Below, one piece after another: positions 22,126 to 32,149 of a stretch of 64,000 nt of DNA. Within the stretch, counting starts at the first letter, position 1; each line of letters starts with the position of its first letter. The DNA is from Prorocentrum cordatum. Its lineage: Eukaryota; Sar; Dinophyceae; Prorocentrales; Prorocentraceae. Below the pieces are notes generated by a model. That model was not told where the DNA came from and ran no database searches. It saw nothing but the letters and a program-made list of their open reading frames with translations. Made by a program: the position numbers and the translations under genes. The stretch lies in assembly GCA_963575745.1 (NCBI GenBank), contig CAUYUJ010019949.1, positions 631,964 to 695,963 of the forward strand, written 5' to 3'.

Positions 22126-22545
22126 ATGGCCTCGGTGGCGCGAATATTAAGTAAGTTTCGCAGGTTGATGGCTTCGGGGACACGAATATTGCGTAATGTA
22201 CTAGGGTTTGTGGCCTTGGGGACGCAACTACTATATACTTTACGAGGGTTTGTGGCCTCGGGGGCACAAGCATTGCATAAGTTACAAAGGTTGATGGTCT
22301 CGGGGACTCGAATAGCAAGTAATTTGCAAGAGTTTGTGGCCTCGGGGACGCAAGCATGTTGTAAGTTACAAAGGTGTATGGCCCCAGGGACGCGAGCATC
22401 GTGTAATTTACAAGGGATTATGACATCGGGGACGCGAATCTTGTGTAATGTATAAGGGTTGATGGCCTCTGGGACGCGAACATGATGAATGTACTAGGGA
22501 TTGTGGCTCCGGGGACGTGAATATCATATATTTTTACGTGTCCCA
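22126..22545. repeat. 42-bp tandem repeat, ten copies
   Basis: Copies start ATGGCCTCGG or GTGGCCTCGG at 22126, 22168, 22210, 22252, 22294, 22336, 22378, 22420, 22462 and 22503: nine of ten spacings are 42 bp, the last 41. Since 42 is a multiple of three, both strands have long frames with a 14-residue period. The array ends about 380 bases before exon F. Confidence 0.97.
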
Positions 22546-22925
22546 CGCCCCCCCAGGAATTCAGACCACGCGATTTGGGCGTGGTAAAAAGGCTGGTTTG
22601 GGTGTGGGGCTCCCCCACCTCGCGCGTTCAGCAACAGTTTACAGTAGGAAGCAGGAAGCAGGACTAACATTGGAGACTTGAAACTGGAACTGGTGCAGGG
22701 AGCATGAACGCCTAATCTTCGTAGCCTGATGGCCCCGCAAAGGGGCCAGCGCATTGCTACACCCATGTTGTTTGTCATCCTATGCGCAGCCTTATTGAAG
22801 CCACTCTTTTCTTGCCTGCTTGTGCTCTCTCGTTCCACCCTCCGCCGCATCCCCTGCTTGGTCAACAACATGTCGACGGAGCCGACATCGACGCTACCAT
22901 AAACAGGTACTCTTCATTTCTCCAG

Positions 22926-23032
22926 GTCCTAGCAGCGATCCCGGCCTCAACACGAGGGTGTTGAGGGAGTTGTTCAGAATTCGCGACGAGAGGAAGGGCG
23001 AGTACGACATCAAGTTCTCCATGTCCGTCACG
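22926..23032 (+). CDS. Kinesin exon F: strand and helix after the P-loop
   Basis: Joined to the P-loop exon this gives TMAGPSSDPGLNTRVLRELF, then RIRDERKGEYDIKFSMSVT. It matches the kinesin segment in which TMEGP...G is followed by the helix R.L.ELF and the strand V.SM.EIYNE. The acceptor follows TTTCTCCAG. The 3' edge is ambiguous because GAG occurs on both sides of the intron. Placing the junction as ACG|GAGCCA gives a GA donor, and the next exon then begins with GAG. This begins the largest intron, about 21.8 kb. Confidence 0.9.
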
Positions 23033-23735
23033 GAGCCAGGGAGGGAGTTGCCGCTTGCTTGCAATCCCTCGTCTCTGTTGCGGCGCCCTCCCGTCACGTC
23101 TAAGGTATCGCCTACGAGCGATATGTTCAGGCAGGAGTTTCTCGGGGCTGTGGCGAGTGAGGATGAGAAAAGCTCTCCAACCATGGGATAGTTGGGGAAG
23201 GGAGACAACGAAGAGGAAGAGGGAAACATACATGGAAGGCGAGGACATCCTCCTGCCTCTCCGCCGCCTCATTATTCTCCTCTGTCCTCCCCTCCCCTCC
23301 TCGTCCAACTCTCCACCCTAATGCTACTCCTCCTTATCACCACAATTGTCATCATCATCATCAGCAGCATCATCATCAGCCTCTGCTCCCCCCCTCCCCT
23401 CTCCCCACATGCCAGCGCACGGATTCGACATGCATCGGCGAGGGACACATGAGTTCGGGCTGTTCTCAGCGGGTACAGACTGCCAGGGTTTTGTATCGCA
23501 CACATCATGGTAAGGATACATCGGTGTGACTCTTCTCAGGATGTCGCCTCCCCGCTTCCCGTCATCCCTCGTTGTTCCCTGGAGGTTTCCATAGGTCTCT
23601 GGAGGCCTACAGTGAAAGGGCCAAACGTCCCATGACTGGCAAACCCGCGATCCCAGACATTCGGCGATGTGCTCCAAGGGCTTACGCCGCGCCGCCGAAC
23701 ATTGGGGGCCAAGCTGTGGGGCCAGCATCAAGCGA
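23033..23735. other. Intron 6, left end, no recognised gene
   Basis: Contains a CTCC/CAT patch at 23260-23400. No recognised gene. Confidence 0.5.
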
Positions 23736-23835
23736 CGAATTGGGAGCGTCTTGGGGGACCCCTGGGGCCTCTTGGGGGCTTCTGAGCGGTCCCTGGGGCC
23801 ATCTTGACCTCAGGGCGTCTTGGCTCGACCCCTCT
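23735..23835. repeat. CTTGG-type minisatellite, short block 4
   Basis: GGGGCCTCTTGGGGGC units as in block 1. Confidence 0.7.
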
Positions 23836-23924
23836 TCGGGCCGCCTGGGGCGCTTCGTGGGCAGAACCTCGCCCGCGCGGCCCGCGCGGGCTGAGGTGGC
23901 CCAAAAAGCGCCGCAATCGTCGGA

Positions 23925-24132
23925 GAGAGGGAGGAGGAGGGAGGAGGAGGGAGGAGGGAGGTGGAGTGAGGAGGGGGGAGGAGGAGGGAGGAGGGGGAGG
24001 AGGAGGAGGGGGCGGCAAGGGAGGAGGAGAAGGAGAGGAAAAGGAGGAGGAGGAAGCAGGAGCAGGAGCAGGATAGGAGCAGGAGCAGCGAAGCAGGAGC
24101 AGAGCAAGGAGCAGGGCGGAGGCAGGAGGCAG

Positions 24133-24176
<44 letters not shown>

Positions 24177-25364
24177 AGGAGGAGGAGGAGGAGGGAGGAG
24201 GGGGAGGAGGAGGAGGAAAGAGGAGGAGAGGAGGAGGAGGAGGAGTAGGGAGGAGGCGGGAGGAGGGGAGGAGGTAGAGGAGGAGGAGGAGGAGGAGGGA
24301 CGAGGAGGAGGAGGAGGGGAGGAGGGGGAGCAGGGAGTCGCGGAGAGCGCGCCTGCTCGGCGCAGGCGCGCTCCCCGACGACCAGCACCCACGAAGCCGA
24401 GGCGCACGGTCGCAGGTGGGCGCGAGCGGACCGCTCGGAGCCGGCGCGCGCGCCGCGCCTTGTCAGTGGCGCGCGGGGGGGGGGGGCCTGGCGCGCGAGG
24501 GGGGGCAGGGGGGCAGGGCTCCTCCCTCCCTCTCGTTGCCTCCCTCCCTCCTCCCTTCCTCCACTCCCTCCTCCTCCCTCCCTCCCTCCTCCCTTCCTTC
24601 TCCTGGCTCCCTCTCTTCCCTCGTTTCCCCTCCTCCTCTCTCTCCCTCCCTCCGCCCTCCCCCCTCCCTCCTCCCTCCTCCCCTCCCTCCCTCCTCCCTC
24701 CTCCTCATCCCCTCCCTCCTCTACCTCTTGTCCATCTTCCTACCTTTCTCCCTCCCTCCCTCACCCCTCCCTCACTCTCCGCCTCCTCCTCCTCTTCTCC
24801 TCCTCCTCCTTCTCCTCCTCCTCCTTCTTCTCCTCCGCTCCTCCCTTCTCCTCCTCCTCATCCTCCTCCGCCTCCTCCCTCCCTCCTCCTCCCCCCGTCC
24901 TCTTCCTCATACTTTTCTGCCTTCTCCATCCTCCCCCAGCCCATCACTCATCCCTCCTCCTTGCTCCCCTCCGCCCTCCTCCCTCCCTCCTCCCTCCTCG
25001 GGCCCGGGCCAATGGAAGAGCGCGCGCCGACCCTGGGCACGCGCCGACTTCGCGCTGCTCAGGGTCGGTGGTCGACGCTGCCCTTCGTCACCCGCCCGCT
25101 TCAGCCACCCTCCTCCCTCTTCCTGCCTCCCTCACTCAGTCCTCCCTCCTCCCCCTCCCTCTCCTCCCTCCCTCCCCCCCCTCGTCCCTCCTCCCTCCCT
25201 CTCCCTCCTCTTCCCTTGTTTCCCTCCTCCTCCTCCTCTTCCTTCCTCCCCCCTCCCTCCCTCCCTCTCCTCTCCTCCTCCTCCTCCTCCTCCTCCTCTT
25301 CCTCCTCCTCCTCCTCCTCCTCTTAAGGCACGTGCGCTCCTCCTCCTCCTCTTCCTCCTCCTCC
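23925..25364. repeat. GGA tract facing a CTCC tract
   Basis: The plus strand is nearly all purine at 23925-24340, then after about 170 bases of GC-rich spacer nearly all pyrimidine at 24510-25364. The two could pair with each other. The spacer has GAGCGCGCCTGC/GCAGGCGCGCTC, a short inverted repeat at about 24345-24373. A 96-bp unique block interrupts the pyrimidine part at 24997. Confidence 0.9.
24997..25092 (+). repeat. 96-bp direct repeat, left copy
   Basis: Contains GAAGAGCGCGCGCCGACC and CTTCGCGCTGCTCAGGGTCG. About 90 percent of positions match the copy at 31995-32089. CTCC tracts lie on both sides. Confidence 0.9.
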
Positions 25365-25386
25365 TCCGTAGCCACTGTGGCTCAAG
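25365..25386 (+). other. Relict dinoflagellate spliced leader at the LINE 5' end
   Basis: The 22 bases begin TCCGTAGCC and end GGCTCAAG, and match the dinoflagellate spliced leader at 20 positions (the middle ATTTT reads ACTGT). They abut a long CTCC tract on the left and the first base of the LINE on the right. SL sequence in the genome normally arises when a trans-spliced mRNA is copied back into DNA. Here it marks the element's true 5' end, about 130 bases before its ORF1 start. Confidence 0.85.
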
Positions 25387-25517
25387 ATGTTTTGTTCCAC
25401 AGGGGGGCACGTGGATACCGCTGTGACCGCGGCCAGGCAACAAAACATGTTGTTTGTGAGCTCCTGGAGGAAAGACAGCCCTATCCCGTCCACGGCCACA
25501 GCCACTCTTCGAGTGCC

Positions 25518-26558
25518 ATGGCGCCGCCGTCAAATAAATGGGCATGGTCGCGCTGCGGGAGCTGCAGCAACTGAGCGTATGATTGGAAGATCAAACACGA
25601 TGGAGAATGTTGCGCGAACTGTGGTTATGTTGTCACGCTCTGGGCCGACAGTGGCAACAATGGCACAGCGGACGTTCCTCCAGGTCCTCCACGGGCCAAC
25701 AAGACCAGGGGCACCTACGCGGAAGTGGTGTGCAAGTAGCTGGCCGCTGCGTTGGCGAAGCTCGGCCCCGATCAGAACATGCAGGCCCAGCTCGAGGGCC
25801 TCCAGTCGGCGATCTCCCAGAAGTGCGCTCCGAAGCAGGAGGAAGTACCCACGTCGGCGCTGCTCAAGCAGGCGATCGGCAAGGTCAACACGGCCAAATC
25901 CAAGCCCGAGTCGACTTCCAGGCGCCATGAGGATGCTGAGAAGGCAGTGGCCCAGTTACAAGAGCAGATGGAGCAGGCAGCGGCTGAGGTGTTAGAGGCG
26001 CAGCAGGAGCATCCGAAGGCCCTGGGGAAGTACAGCACGCAGTCGTTCGCGGAGGGCATATTTCAGAAGCCTCAGGATTACAACACACGGTTCCAGTTCG
26101 ATGCGGCACCTTTCGAGGAGGTTGAAGACCTGGAGCAGGAACACAAGGAGCAGCTGGCCAGGTTCAGGCAGGACGCGGCGTCCCTGCAGGAGTTGCTCCA
26201 CCGCGACAAAGCTCAGGAGGAAGCGATGCTCGCCATGGTTGAGACGGCGAAGAAGATCAAGGCGGATCACACGGCGAAGAAGCGCAGGCTTGATGAACAA
26301 GACTCACAACAGGATCAAGTACCACCAGTTCAGCAGCCAGAGGCCAAATCAGAATAAGTACCAACACCAGAAGTAAGTACCAACACCAGAAGGCAAAGCA
26401 CCAAGCGATCCTGGAGCCCAAAAGAAGAAGGCAGAGTCGACCGCCAAACTCATCAGCGAGAACACGGCCAAGGCAAGGGCAGCGTCTACGGCTACAGCTC
26501 CCGGGTCGTCGGCTTCTTCAGGTGCTGCTGGAACTGGCACTGGTGGGCAGGCACTTTG
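25518..26558 (+). pseudogene. LINE ORF1: cysteine motif plus coiled coil
   Basis: The frame opens with MAPPSNKWAWSRCGSC and then ECCANCG, a CxxC...CxxC pattern that could bind zinc. It continues GPPRANKTRGTYAEVV and a long glutamine- and glutamate-rich coiled coil (for example LQEQMEQAAAEVLEAQQEH) to a basic KKRRLDEQ. ORF1 proteins of LINEs coat the RNA. Two in-frame stops break it (TGA at 25572, TAG at 25737). An 18-bp tandem duplication at about 26354-26390 shifts the frame near the end; the original tail, VPTPEGKAPSDPGAQKKKAE, continues in the next frame. Confidence 0.75.
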
Positions 26559-26589
26559 ACAAGACTCCTGCAACGACAGGGAAGCAGCT

Positions 26590-27140
26590 GAGGTGTACCT
26601 AGATTTTCTTCAGCAATATCACACAGTGGGGGGACAGGCAGCACAAGTTCATCAATGAGAACGCTGAGGCCGCCGAGGTTTTCGCGTTCACGGAGTCCCA
26701 CATCCCGCCTGCTGGAGTGACCAAGCTCAAAAAGGATCTGAGCAAAGACGGATGGAAAGCAGCAGTTGCCGCAGCAGCACCGACGCGTCGCTCCAGGGAG
26801 GGCACCAGTGGCGGCGAGCTGCTAATAGCCAAGGCGCACTGGGCGACCACCACGCACGATGAGATGAGGGAGACGATGAACAAGCAGGGTACGAGAGACC
26901 CTTTCAGAGGATTCGCTGCCGTGAGTCTCCACCTTCGCGGAGGCAACATCGCACTCTTCTTTCTCGACCTCCTTCCAGGGGGTGGGCATGCAAGGCAGCA
27001 ACTTCGAGAGGGTTAAGGCTGTCTGCGCGGTGATTGGAAGCATTACACATCCATGGATTATCATGGCCGATTGGAATCTCTCACCCGCCGCGGTCAGCCA
27101 GCCAGGGCCCCCCCCAGAGACTTGGAGGCCGCATCATCAC
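26590..27140 (+). pseudogene. LINE AP-type endonuclease relic
   Basis: Fragments in two frames fit an apurinic-like endonuclease: NENAEAAEVFAFTESHIPP (catalytic glutamate in the FTES motif), GFAAVSLHLRGGNIALFFL, then after a frameshift near 26975 MQGSNFERVKAVCAVIG and WIIMADWNLSP, which resembles the D.N catalytic motif. The first fragment follows the end of ORF1. The enzyme nicks target DNA for reverse transcription; this copy cannot. Confidence 0.7.
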
Positions 27141-27780
27141 GCCGAACGCGCAGGCCACATGTGACAAAGGTAAAGGCAGCCTCATCGGCTTCGCGATGGC
27201 ACGGGAGGACATAGCGGATGGCGTTACCATCGAGGCGGAGGCGAAGGCACCCTGGAGGACGCATACGGGGCCCCCGCTCATGCTCCCAGGGAGGGCGGAG
27301 GAGGCCTGGTGGCATTGGCGCCTCGACCTGCCCCGGCCACTCCCCTTGGCGCTACCGCCGAAGCAAGCAGCAGACCCCGACAGCAAGCGCAGCAAGAAGA
27401 AAGAGGCAGCAATACTGAAACGAAGGGCGGCGCAACCAGAGCACCCCCAGGAGGATTTCAACGTGATGGAGCCGACGCCCACGCAGACCAAGCAACAGCA
27501 GGTGCAGTACGCGATAGACCAGCACCGGTGGCAGGAGGCGCTCACCAAGGCGGTGGCCCCCAACCTCACACGCAGCAGATGCACGAGTTAGAGCCGCACC
27601 TGCTCACCGCGGTGAACATCAGAAGCTGATGGAGCAGGCGATCCCAGGCGAGTATGCGGTTTGGGCCGTTAGATCCAACGTTAGAGGAGGCGATCAGAGG
27701 TGAACATTAGAAGCTGATGGAGCAGGCGATCCCAGGCGAGTATGCGATCCAACGTTAGAGGAGGCGATCATCGGTGTTGA
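27140..27780 (+). pseudogene. LINE linker between endonuclease and RT, scrambled
   Basis: No continuous frame. A 36-bp stretch containing AGAAGCTGATGGAGCAGGCGATCCCAGG is present twice (about 27618 and 27710), a local tandem duplication of about 90 bp. Alanine- and glutamine-rich fragments such as QATAGAVRDRPAPVAGGAHQ occur but I cannot assign a domain. Confidence 0.5.
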
Positions 27781-27784
27781 CAGG

Positions 27785-29990
27785 ATGGAGGCGCACGAGG
27801 CGGATGCTTACCGTGGCAGAGGAGGCGGCTTTGCGGTGCGATGGCAAATGTCTAAAGCGACATCAGGACGCACGCACATGAAGCACCGGGCGGCAGAACG
27901 ATGGTCGACCATGGGGGCGCCCATCACCAGGTATGCGGCGTTGAGGATCAACGAGACAGCTAGGGCCCAGCAGCAGAAATGCGCCAGGGACTTATCGACG
28001 ACGCACCAGCAACTAAGGCGAATGGGTCTAGACCAAGTCTTTGGTAAGAAGTTCGACCATGACGAGGCCGACGAGAGCATGCTGAAGGCGCAGGAGGTGA
28101 AGGCGCACGCCATAGAGGAGCTGGCCATGCTCATCCATGAAAACGAGAACCACTTGGCCATTGCAGCGACGAGAGGCATTTCCACCCAGCGGCAGCAGGT
28201 CACTGAAGTGGGCTGAGCAGATGTGAAGCCTGTCGCCAGCCATACTGCACAGACATGTCCAGGAGCCAGTCAAGCCAGTCTTCGAGCAGTTCCACAACGG
28301 CGCCATTTCGGCGGATCCAGACACCCCCATGCACACGAAGAAGCAAAGGTGGCACAAGATCTGGACAGACGCGGTTGACAGAAGGGATGACATCGCGGCA
28401 GAGCTCATCACCACACATAAACAAGCACGTGCTGAAGACCTGGGCCCGATCGCGATCGAGGAGTTCGACGCGGCTGCGGCGGCAACGAACCCGACGAAGT
28501 TGGAGGTGTGGACGGGCTCAAGTTGCACGATATCAAGCGGGCCCCCTTCGTAGCTAGGCAGAAGTTGGTGGACTTCATCAACGCGTGCGATGGGGGCAGG
28601 CACGTGGCCCAGGCAGTGGACGGCAACTCGGGGGGCCGCCGTTCCCAAACCAGCAGGTGGAGAACGCGTTCTCGGCATGCAACCCTTGCCAATAAAGATG
28701 TGGAGTCGAGCTCGAGCGCCCCCCATGCAGTGAATGGAGCGACGCGCTCAGTGCGCATTGGGACACGGCGCTCAAAGGAAGCTTGGCGTTGCGAGCAGGA
28801 CTACTTCAAGCATGCGTGGACGAGGCAGGGTACGAGCTCGGCATCACCAGCCTGACGCTGCTAGAGGACATCGAGAAGTCCTACGACAGTGTAAGCCCGG
28901 CGCTACTCATGAGGATTGCCAGAGCCGTGGGCTACCCCGGGGTGGTGGTCGAGATGGAGGTCCCCACGTTCGCGGCGCCTCGGTTCCTCGAGGACAAGGC
29001 GGCGCTTAGTGAGGCGATCTGGGTGGCCCGCCCCATAGCGGCGGGATCGCCAAGAGGAGTCAGCCTCGCGAAGGGATTCCTTCATCCAGTGCTCCAACGT
29101 GCACACGTTACTTCACCGTCGGCGGGATTGTGGACATTCGCCGACGACACAGTGGCCAGAAAGGAGGGCACGGAGCACGACACCCCAGATAAGACGGTCA
29201 GGCTGGCGATTGAGTTGGCCAACGTTTTAAAGCAGCAGCGGCTCAAGATCTTTGACAATACGGTCATCGCGGGTAGCTCCAGGGACATGCTCAAGGCGGT
29301 AGCCAGGAGACTGAGGCGGTGTGGCACCCCAGCAAAAGGTGTGGCGCACAGTAAGGACCTTGGCCTCGACACAGGAGCTGGACGAAAGGGAGTTGTCCGC
29401 GCGCTGAAGAAAATAATCATGACGGCAAAGAAACGATTCGGCCAGATCAACAGGTTCAGGAAAAGCACGACCTTGGCAAGAGAAGCTAAAGGTCTCTGGT
29501 CCACGGGCGCATTGCACCAGGCCAGCTACGGCCACCGGGCCTTTGGCCTAGCTCCCTCAGAGCTCCCACGACTTAGACGCCAAGCAGGTCACATGGCAGC
29601 AGGATGTCATGGCGGCAAGTGCCTCACGACGGCCCCCTCAATAGAGATGTGGGACATGGGGCCAGGCCTGGAGATTCGGAAGAGAGTGGTTTTAGAGTGG
29701 CTTGCACTATGGCAGCAGAACCTACATGCACGCGAGGGCGAAGTTGGCCTGGCCCAAGATCATGCAGAAGTTGATCAACGCAGGACGGCGACGATGGGCT
29801 TATGTCAAAGGTCCCATCACCACACTTCAGGCCACGCTCATGGATATTGGCTGGAACCCCATCAAGGCGACGGAGTGGGACAGACCGCCTCCAGAAGGTC
29901 AACTGCAGGCATGGATCGTACCGAGCGGCACGGACTCGGACTACACGCAGGACTGGGAGAGGCTCGCGATCCTGGGCGACGTTGTCAGTG
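27785..29990 (+). pseudogene. LINE reverse transcriptase relic
   Basis: The N-terminal part (27785-28550, two or more frames) is helical and charged. The RT core is in one frame from 28783: TLLEDIEKSYDSVSP (first catalytic aspartate region), GSPRGVSLAKGFLHPVLQ (primer grip side) and WTFADDTV with the FADD catalytic pair at about 29139-29150. The thumb follows with LWSTGALHQASYGHRAFGL. Frames change near 29700. It is the catalytic heart of a LINE, now broken. Confidence 0.8.
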
Positions 29991-31260
29991 ATATGCGCAC
30001 ATTGTATTGGCAGCCGGCGTCCAAGCATGAAGATGGACAAGACCTGGCCCCAGCAGCAGATGTTTGGCGTGCCCGCAGGGAGCGCAAACGTTTTCACGAC
30101 GAGGGGGCGTCTGAATTTGTCGTGCTCAACCTCATCGTCACCACGGGCGGGCACTGGACAAGAACGAGGAGACAACGCGGGGGTACTTTGTCCAGTCCAA
30201 GCTTTGCCCGAGGTGCTTGGCCAAAGAAGAATCGTTATACCATCGAATATGGGAATGCGAGAAGAACGCGGGCCACGAGGACTTCGAGAAGACAGAGAGC
30301 CTGGTGCCCCAGGCAGCGTCTCAGCACGAGGCGTCGCCAGGGTTGTGGCTGCGGGCCCCCCCGCCCGTCAGCCTCACCACCCCTGAGTTCGACGAGGCTC
30401 GCATTTCTCTCTCACTGATTGAATATAGGTCTCACGGCTTCGCCGAATGCACGGAGGCTGGCAGGGGGGTCATATTTGGAGACGGCCCGGGGGGCAAGCA
30501 TTCAGATGACTCGAGAAGACGTCGTTGCGGAGCAGCGATAGTCGGGCTCGTCGATGATTCGGGAGGGGGGTGGAGTTTGGGGGAGGCCTTCGGGGTTCCG
30601 CTCATCGGAGAAGTTCAAATTATCCCCCGAGCCGAAGTTTTAGCCTTCTGCCTAGCCCTAGAACAAGTAGAGACGGACCTGCCGCTCACGTTTATAACGG
30701 ATCATAAGACGATTTCCAGGACCTGGAGGGGCCGTTTCTGGCAGACCAAACCTTACAGGGGTGAATGAAAATGCATGGGCTCGGGCCCGCCAAGCGTTCC
30801 AGGGCCGTAGAGACCAGGATTTAGATGTTCAGCGGCTCCCTTCTCACCGGGAGGAGGCCTTCGCAGAGCTAGACACGCGAGAGAAACTTTGTTATGCCTC
30901 TGGCAACGCCTGTGCTGATTCGTGGGCGGGGGAGGCGGCGGAGTTGTCGTGGGCGGGGTTTGCGGGGAGAGTTCCTGACACTGACAGAATTGATGTTACA
31001 GCTTCGCCGCTCAGACGGAGGGCCAGACGAGCCCTGGCGTGGCCGGCTGAGGCTGAGGACAAAGCCCGAGCGGAGCGTGCCCCTTTTGAAGAAGGAGGTG
31101 CGACCGTCCAGGCTCGACAGTTGCTGCAGCGTCTGACCACCTACTGCAGCCCCGCGGTCACGGCGCATGTTTTTGGTGGTGCACTTTCCCCGACACAAAA
31201 CTCGGGAGCTTGCGGCCACGACTTGTCCGGGGCCCCCTGCTGAAGTTTGGAGGTCCCAGG
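29700..31260 (+). pseudogene. LINE zinc finger and canonical RNase H relic
   Basis: A zf-RVT type finger reads LCPRCLAKEESLYHRIWEC (about 30207-30265, across a frameshift). RNase H follows in the usual order: IFGDGPGGKHS (Asp), PRAEVLAFCLALEQ (Glu), FITDHKTISR (Asp), then after a frameshift near 30765 RLPSHREEAF and GNACADSWAGEAA (His loop and last Asp). The enzyme would remove RNA from the hybrid. This copy serves as a contrast to the RNase H at 37.9-38.4 kb, where the parts come in another order. Confidence 0.78.
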
Positions 31261-31740
31261 CCGCCCCAGGCGACAGGATCGCACCAACCACACGAGGGCA
31301 AGGAGTATCCGAACGGATTCACCCCTCTCACATAATTCAGTATGTGGAAAACTTGTTTCTGCATGTGTGCTCGGCCTGTGGCCAATATGTGACCGCCGAC
31401 CCCAAAATTTAGTTTCCAGATGTGGAGGGAGGACCCGAAAGGTCCGGAGAACCTGGGGAGGCTGGCCAAAGGCCTCTTCCCGCGGAGAGTGGGGCCCCCG
31501 AAAGCAATTCGAGAGGCCATAAGGGCCAGAGACGAGCTGCGTGTTGTGGCTGAGGCGGAACTCAGACGTCCGCCCTCGCAAAACCCAGGAGCCGACCTGC
31601 CTGGCCAGGGTGCTGGGCCCTCAGGCAGGGGCTCAGATGGGAGCGGGGGATGGGCCCGCGGCTCACTCCTGGCCTGGTCAGGCCCAGGAGCCTCAGGCCA
31701 AAGGGGCTGGGGACAGTAGTTCCAGTGATTCAAATCGTTC
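31260..31740 (+). pseudogene. LINE C-terminal cysteine region
   Basis: Broken frames read HIIQYVENLFLHVCSACGQY, a CxxC motif with a preceding helix, then QRPLPAESGAP. Similar cysteine motifs end the truncated element at 49.6 kb (CLKCGCVG), so this is probably the C-terminus of ORF2 rather than new coding sequence. A CTCC tract starts right after. Confidence 0.5.
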
Positions 31741-31764
31741 CCAGGACAACGTCCGTTATCAAAG

Positions 31765-31994
31765 AGTCCCAAAGAGTCCTCCTCCTCCTCCTCCTTCTCC
31801 TCCGCCTCCTCCTTCTCCTCCGTCTCCTCCTCCTCCTCCTCCTCCTCCTCCTCCTCCTCCTTCGCCTCCTCCCTCCTCCCCCCTCCCTCCTCCCGCCTCC
31901 CTCATTGTGTCTCCCTTCTCCCTCCTCCCTCCCTCCTCCCTGCTCCCTCCTCCCTCCGCCCTCCTCCCTTTTCCCTCCTCCCTCCTCCCTCTTC
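31765..31994. repeat. CTCC tract after the LINE
   Basis: Resembles the tract in front of the LINE in composition and strand. Confidence 0.9.
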
Positions 31995-32089
31995 CTCGGG
32001 CCAGGCCAAGGGAAGAGCGCGCGCCGACCTTGGGCGCGCGCCGGCTTCGCGCTGCTCAGGGTCGGTGGTCGCCGCTGCCCTGCGCCACC
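31995..32089 (+). repeat. 95-bp direct repeat, right copy
   Basis: See 24997-25092. The minus-strand RT relic ends about 60 bases to the right. Confidence 0.9.
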
Positions 32090-32149
32090 TCCACTAACTG
32101 CTGCTTCGGGGCCTTCGTCCTCTGTGCCCCGCCCTCCTCTACTATCTCC

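Larger units (their letters stand above)
25387..31740 (+). mobile_element. Full-length but decayed LINE (EN, RT, RNase H)
   Basis: A non-LTR retrotransposon read on the plus strand: 5' leader with SL relic, an ORF1 with coiled coil, then an ORF2 with AP endonuclease, reverse transcriptase, CCHC-like finger, RNase H and a C-terminal cysteine motif. The frame changes many times, so it is dead. It lies in kinesin intron 6, between a CTCC tract on the left and another at 31765 on the right. The 3' limit is approximate; I see no poly(A) tail. Parts are listed separately. Confidence 0.85.

Noticed and set aside
22124-22455. A 14-residue repeat protein on either strand of the 42-bp array
   Set aside because: Both strands are open equally and the residue pattern is not conserved between units.
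22126-22545. CRISPR array
   Set aside because: The 42-bp units are contiguous without unique spacers, no cas genes are present and the DNA is eukaryotic.
24997-32089. LTR retrotransposon bounded by the 96-bp repeats
   Set aside because: No integrase, protease or primer-binding site is seen; the inner element is a LINE with its own SL-marked 5' end.
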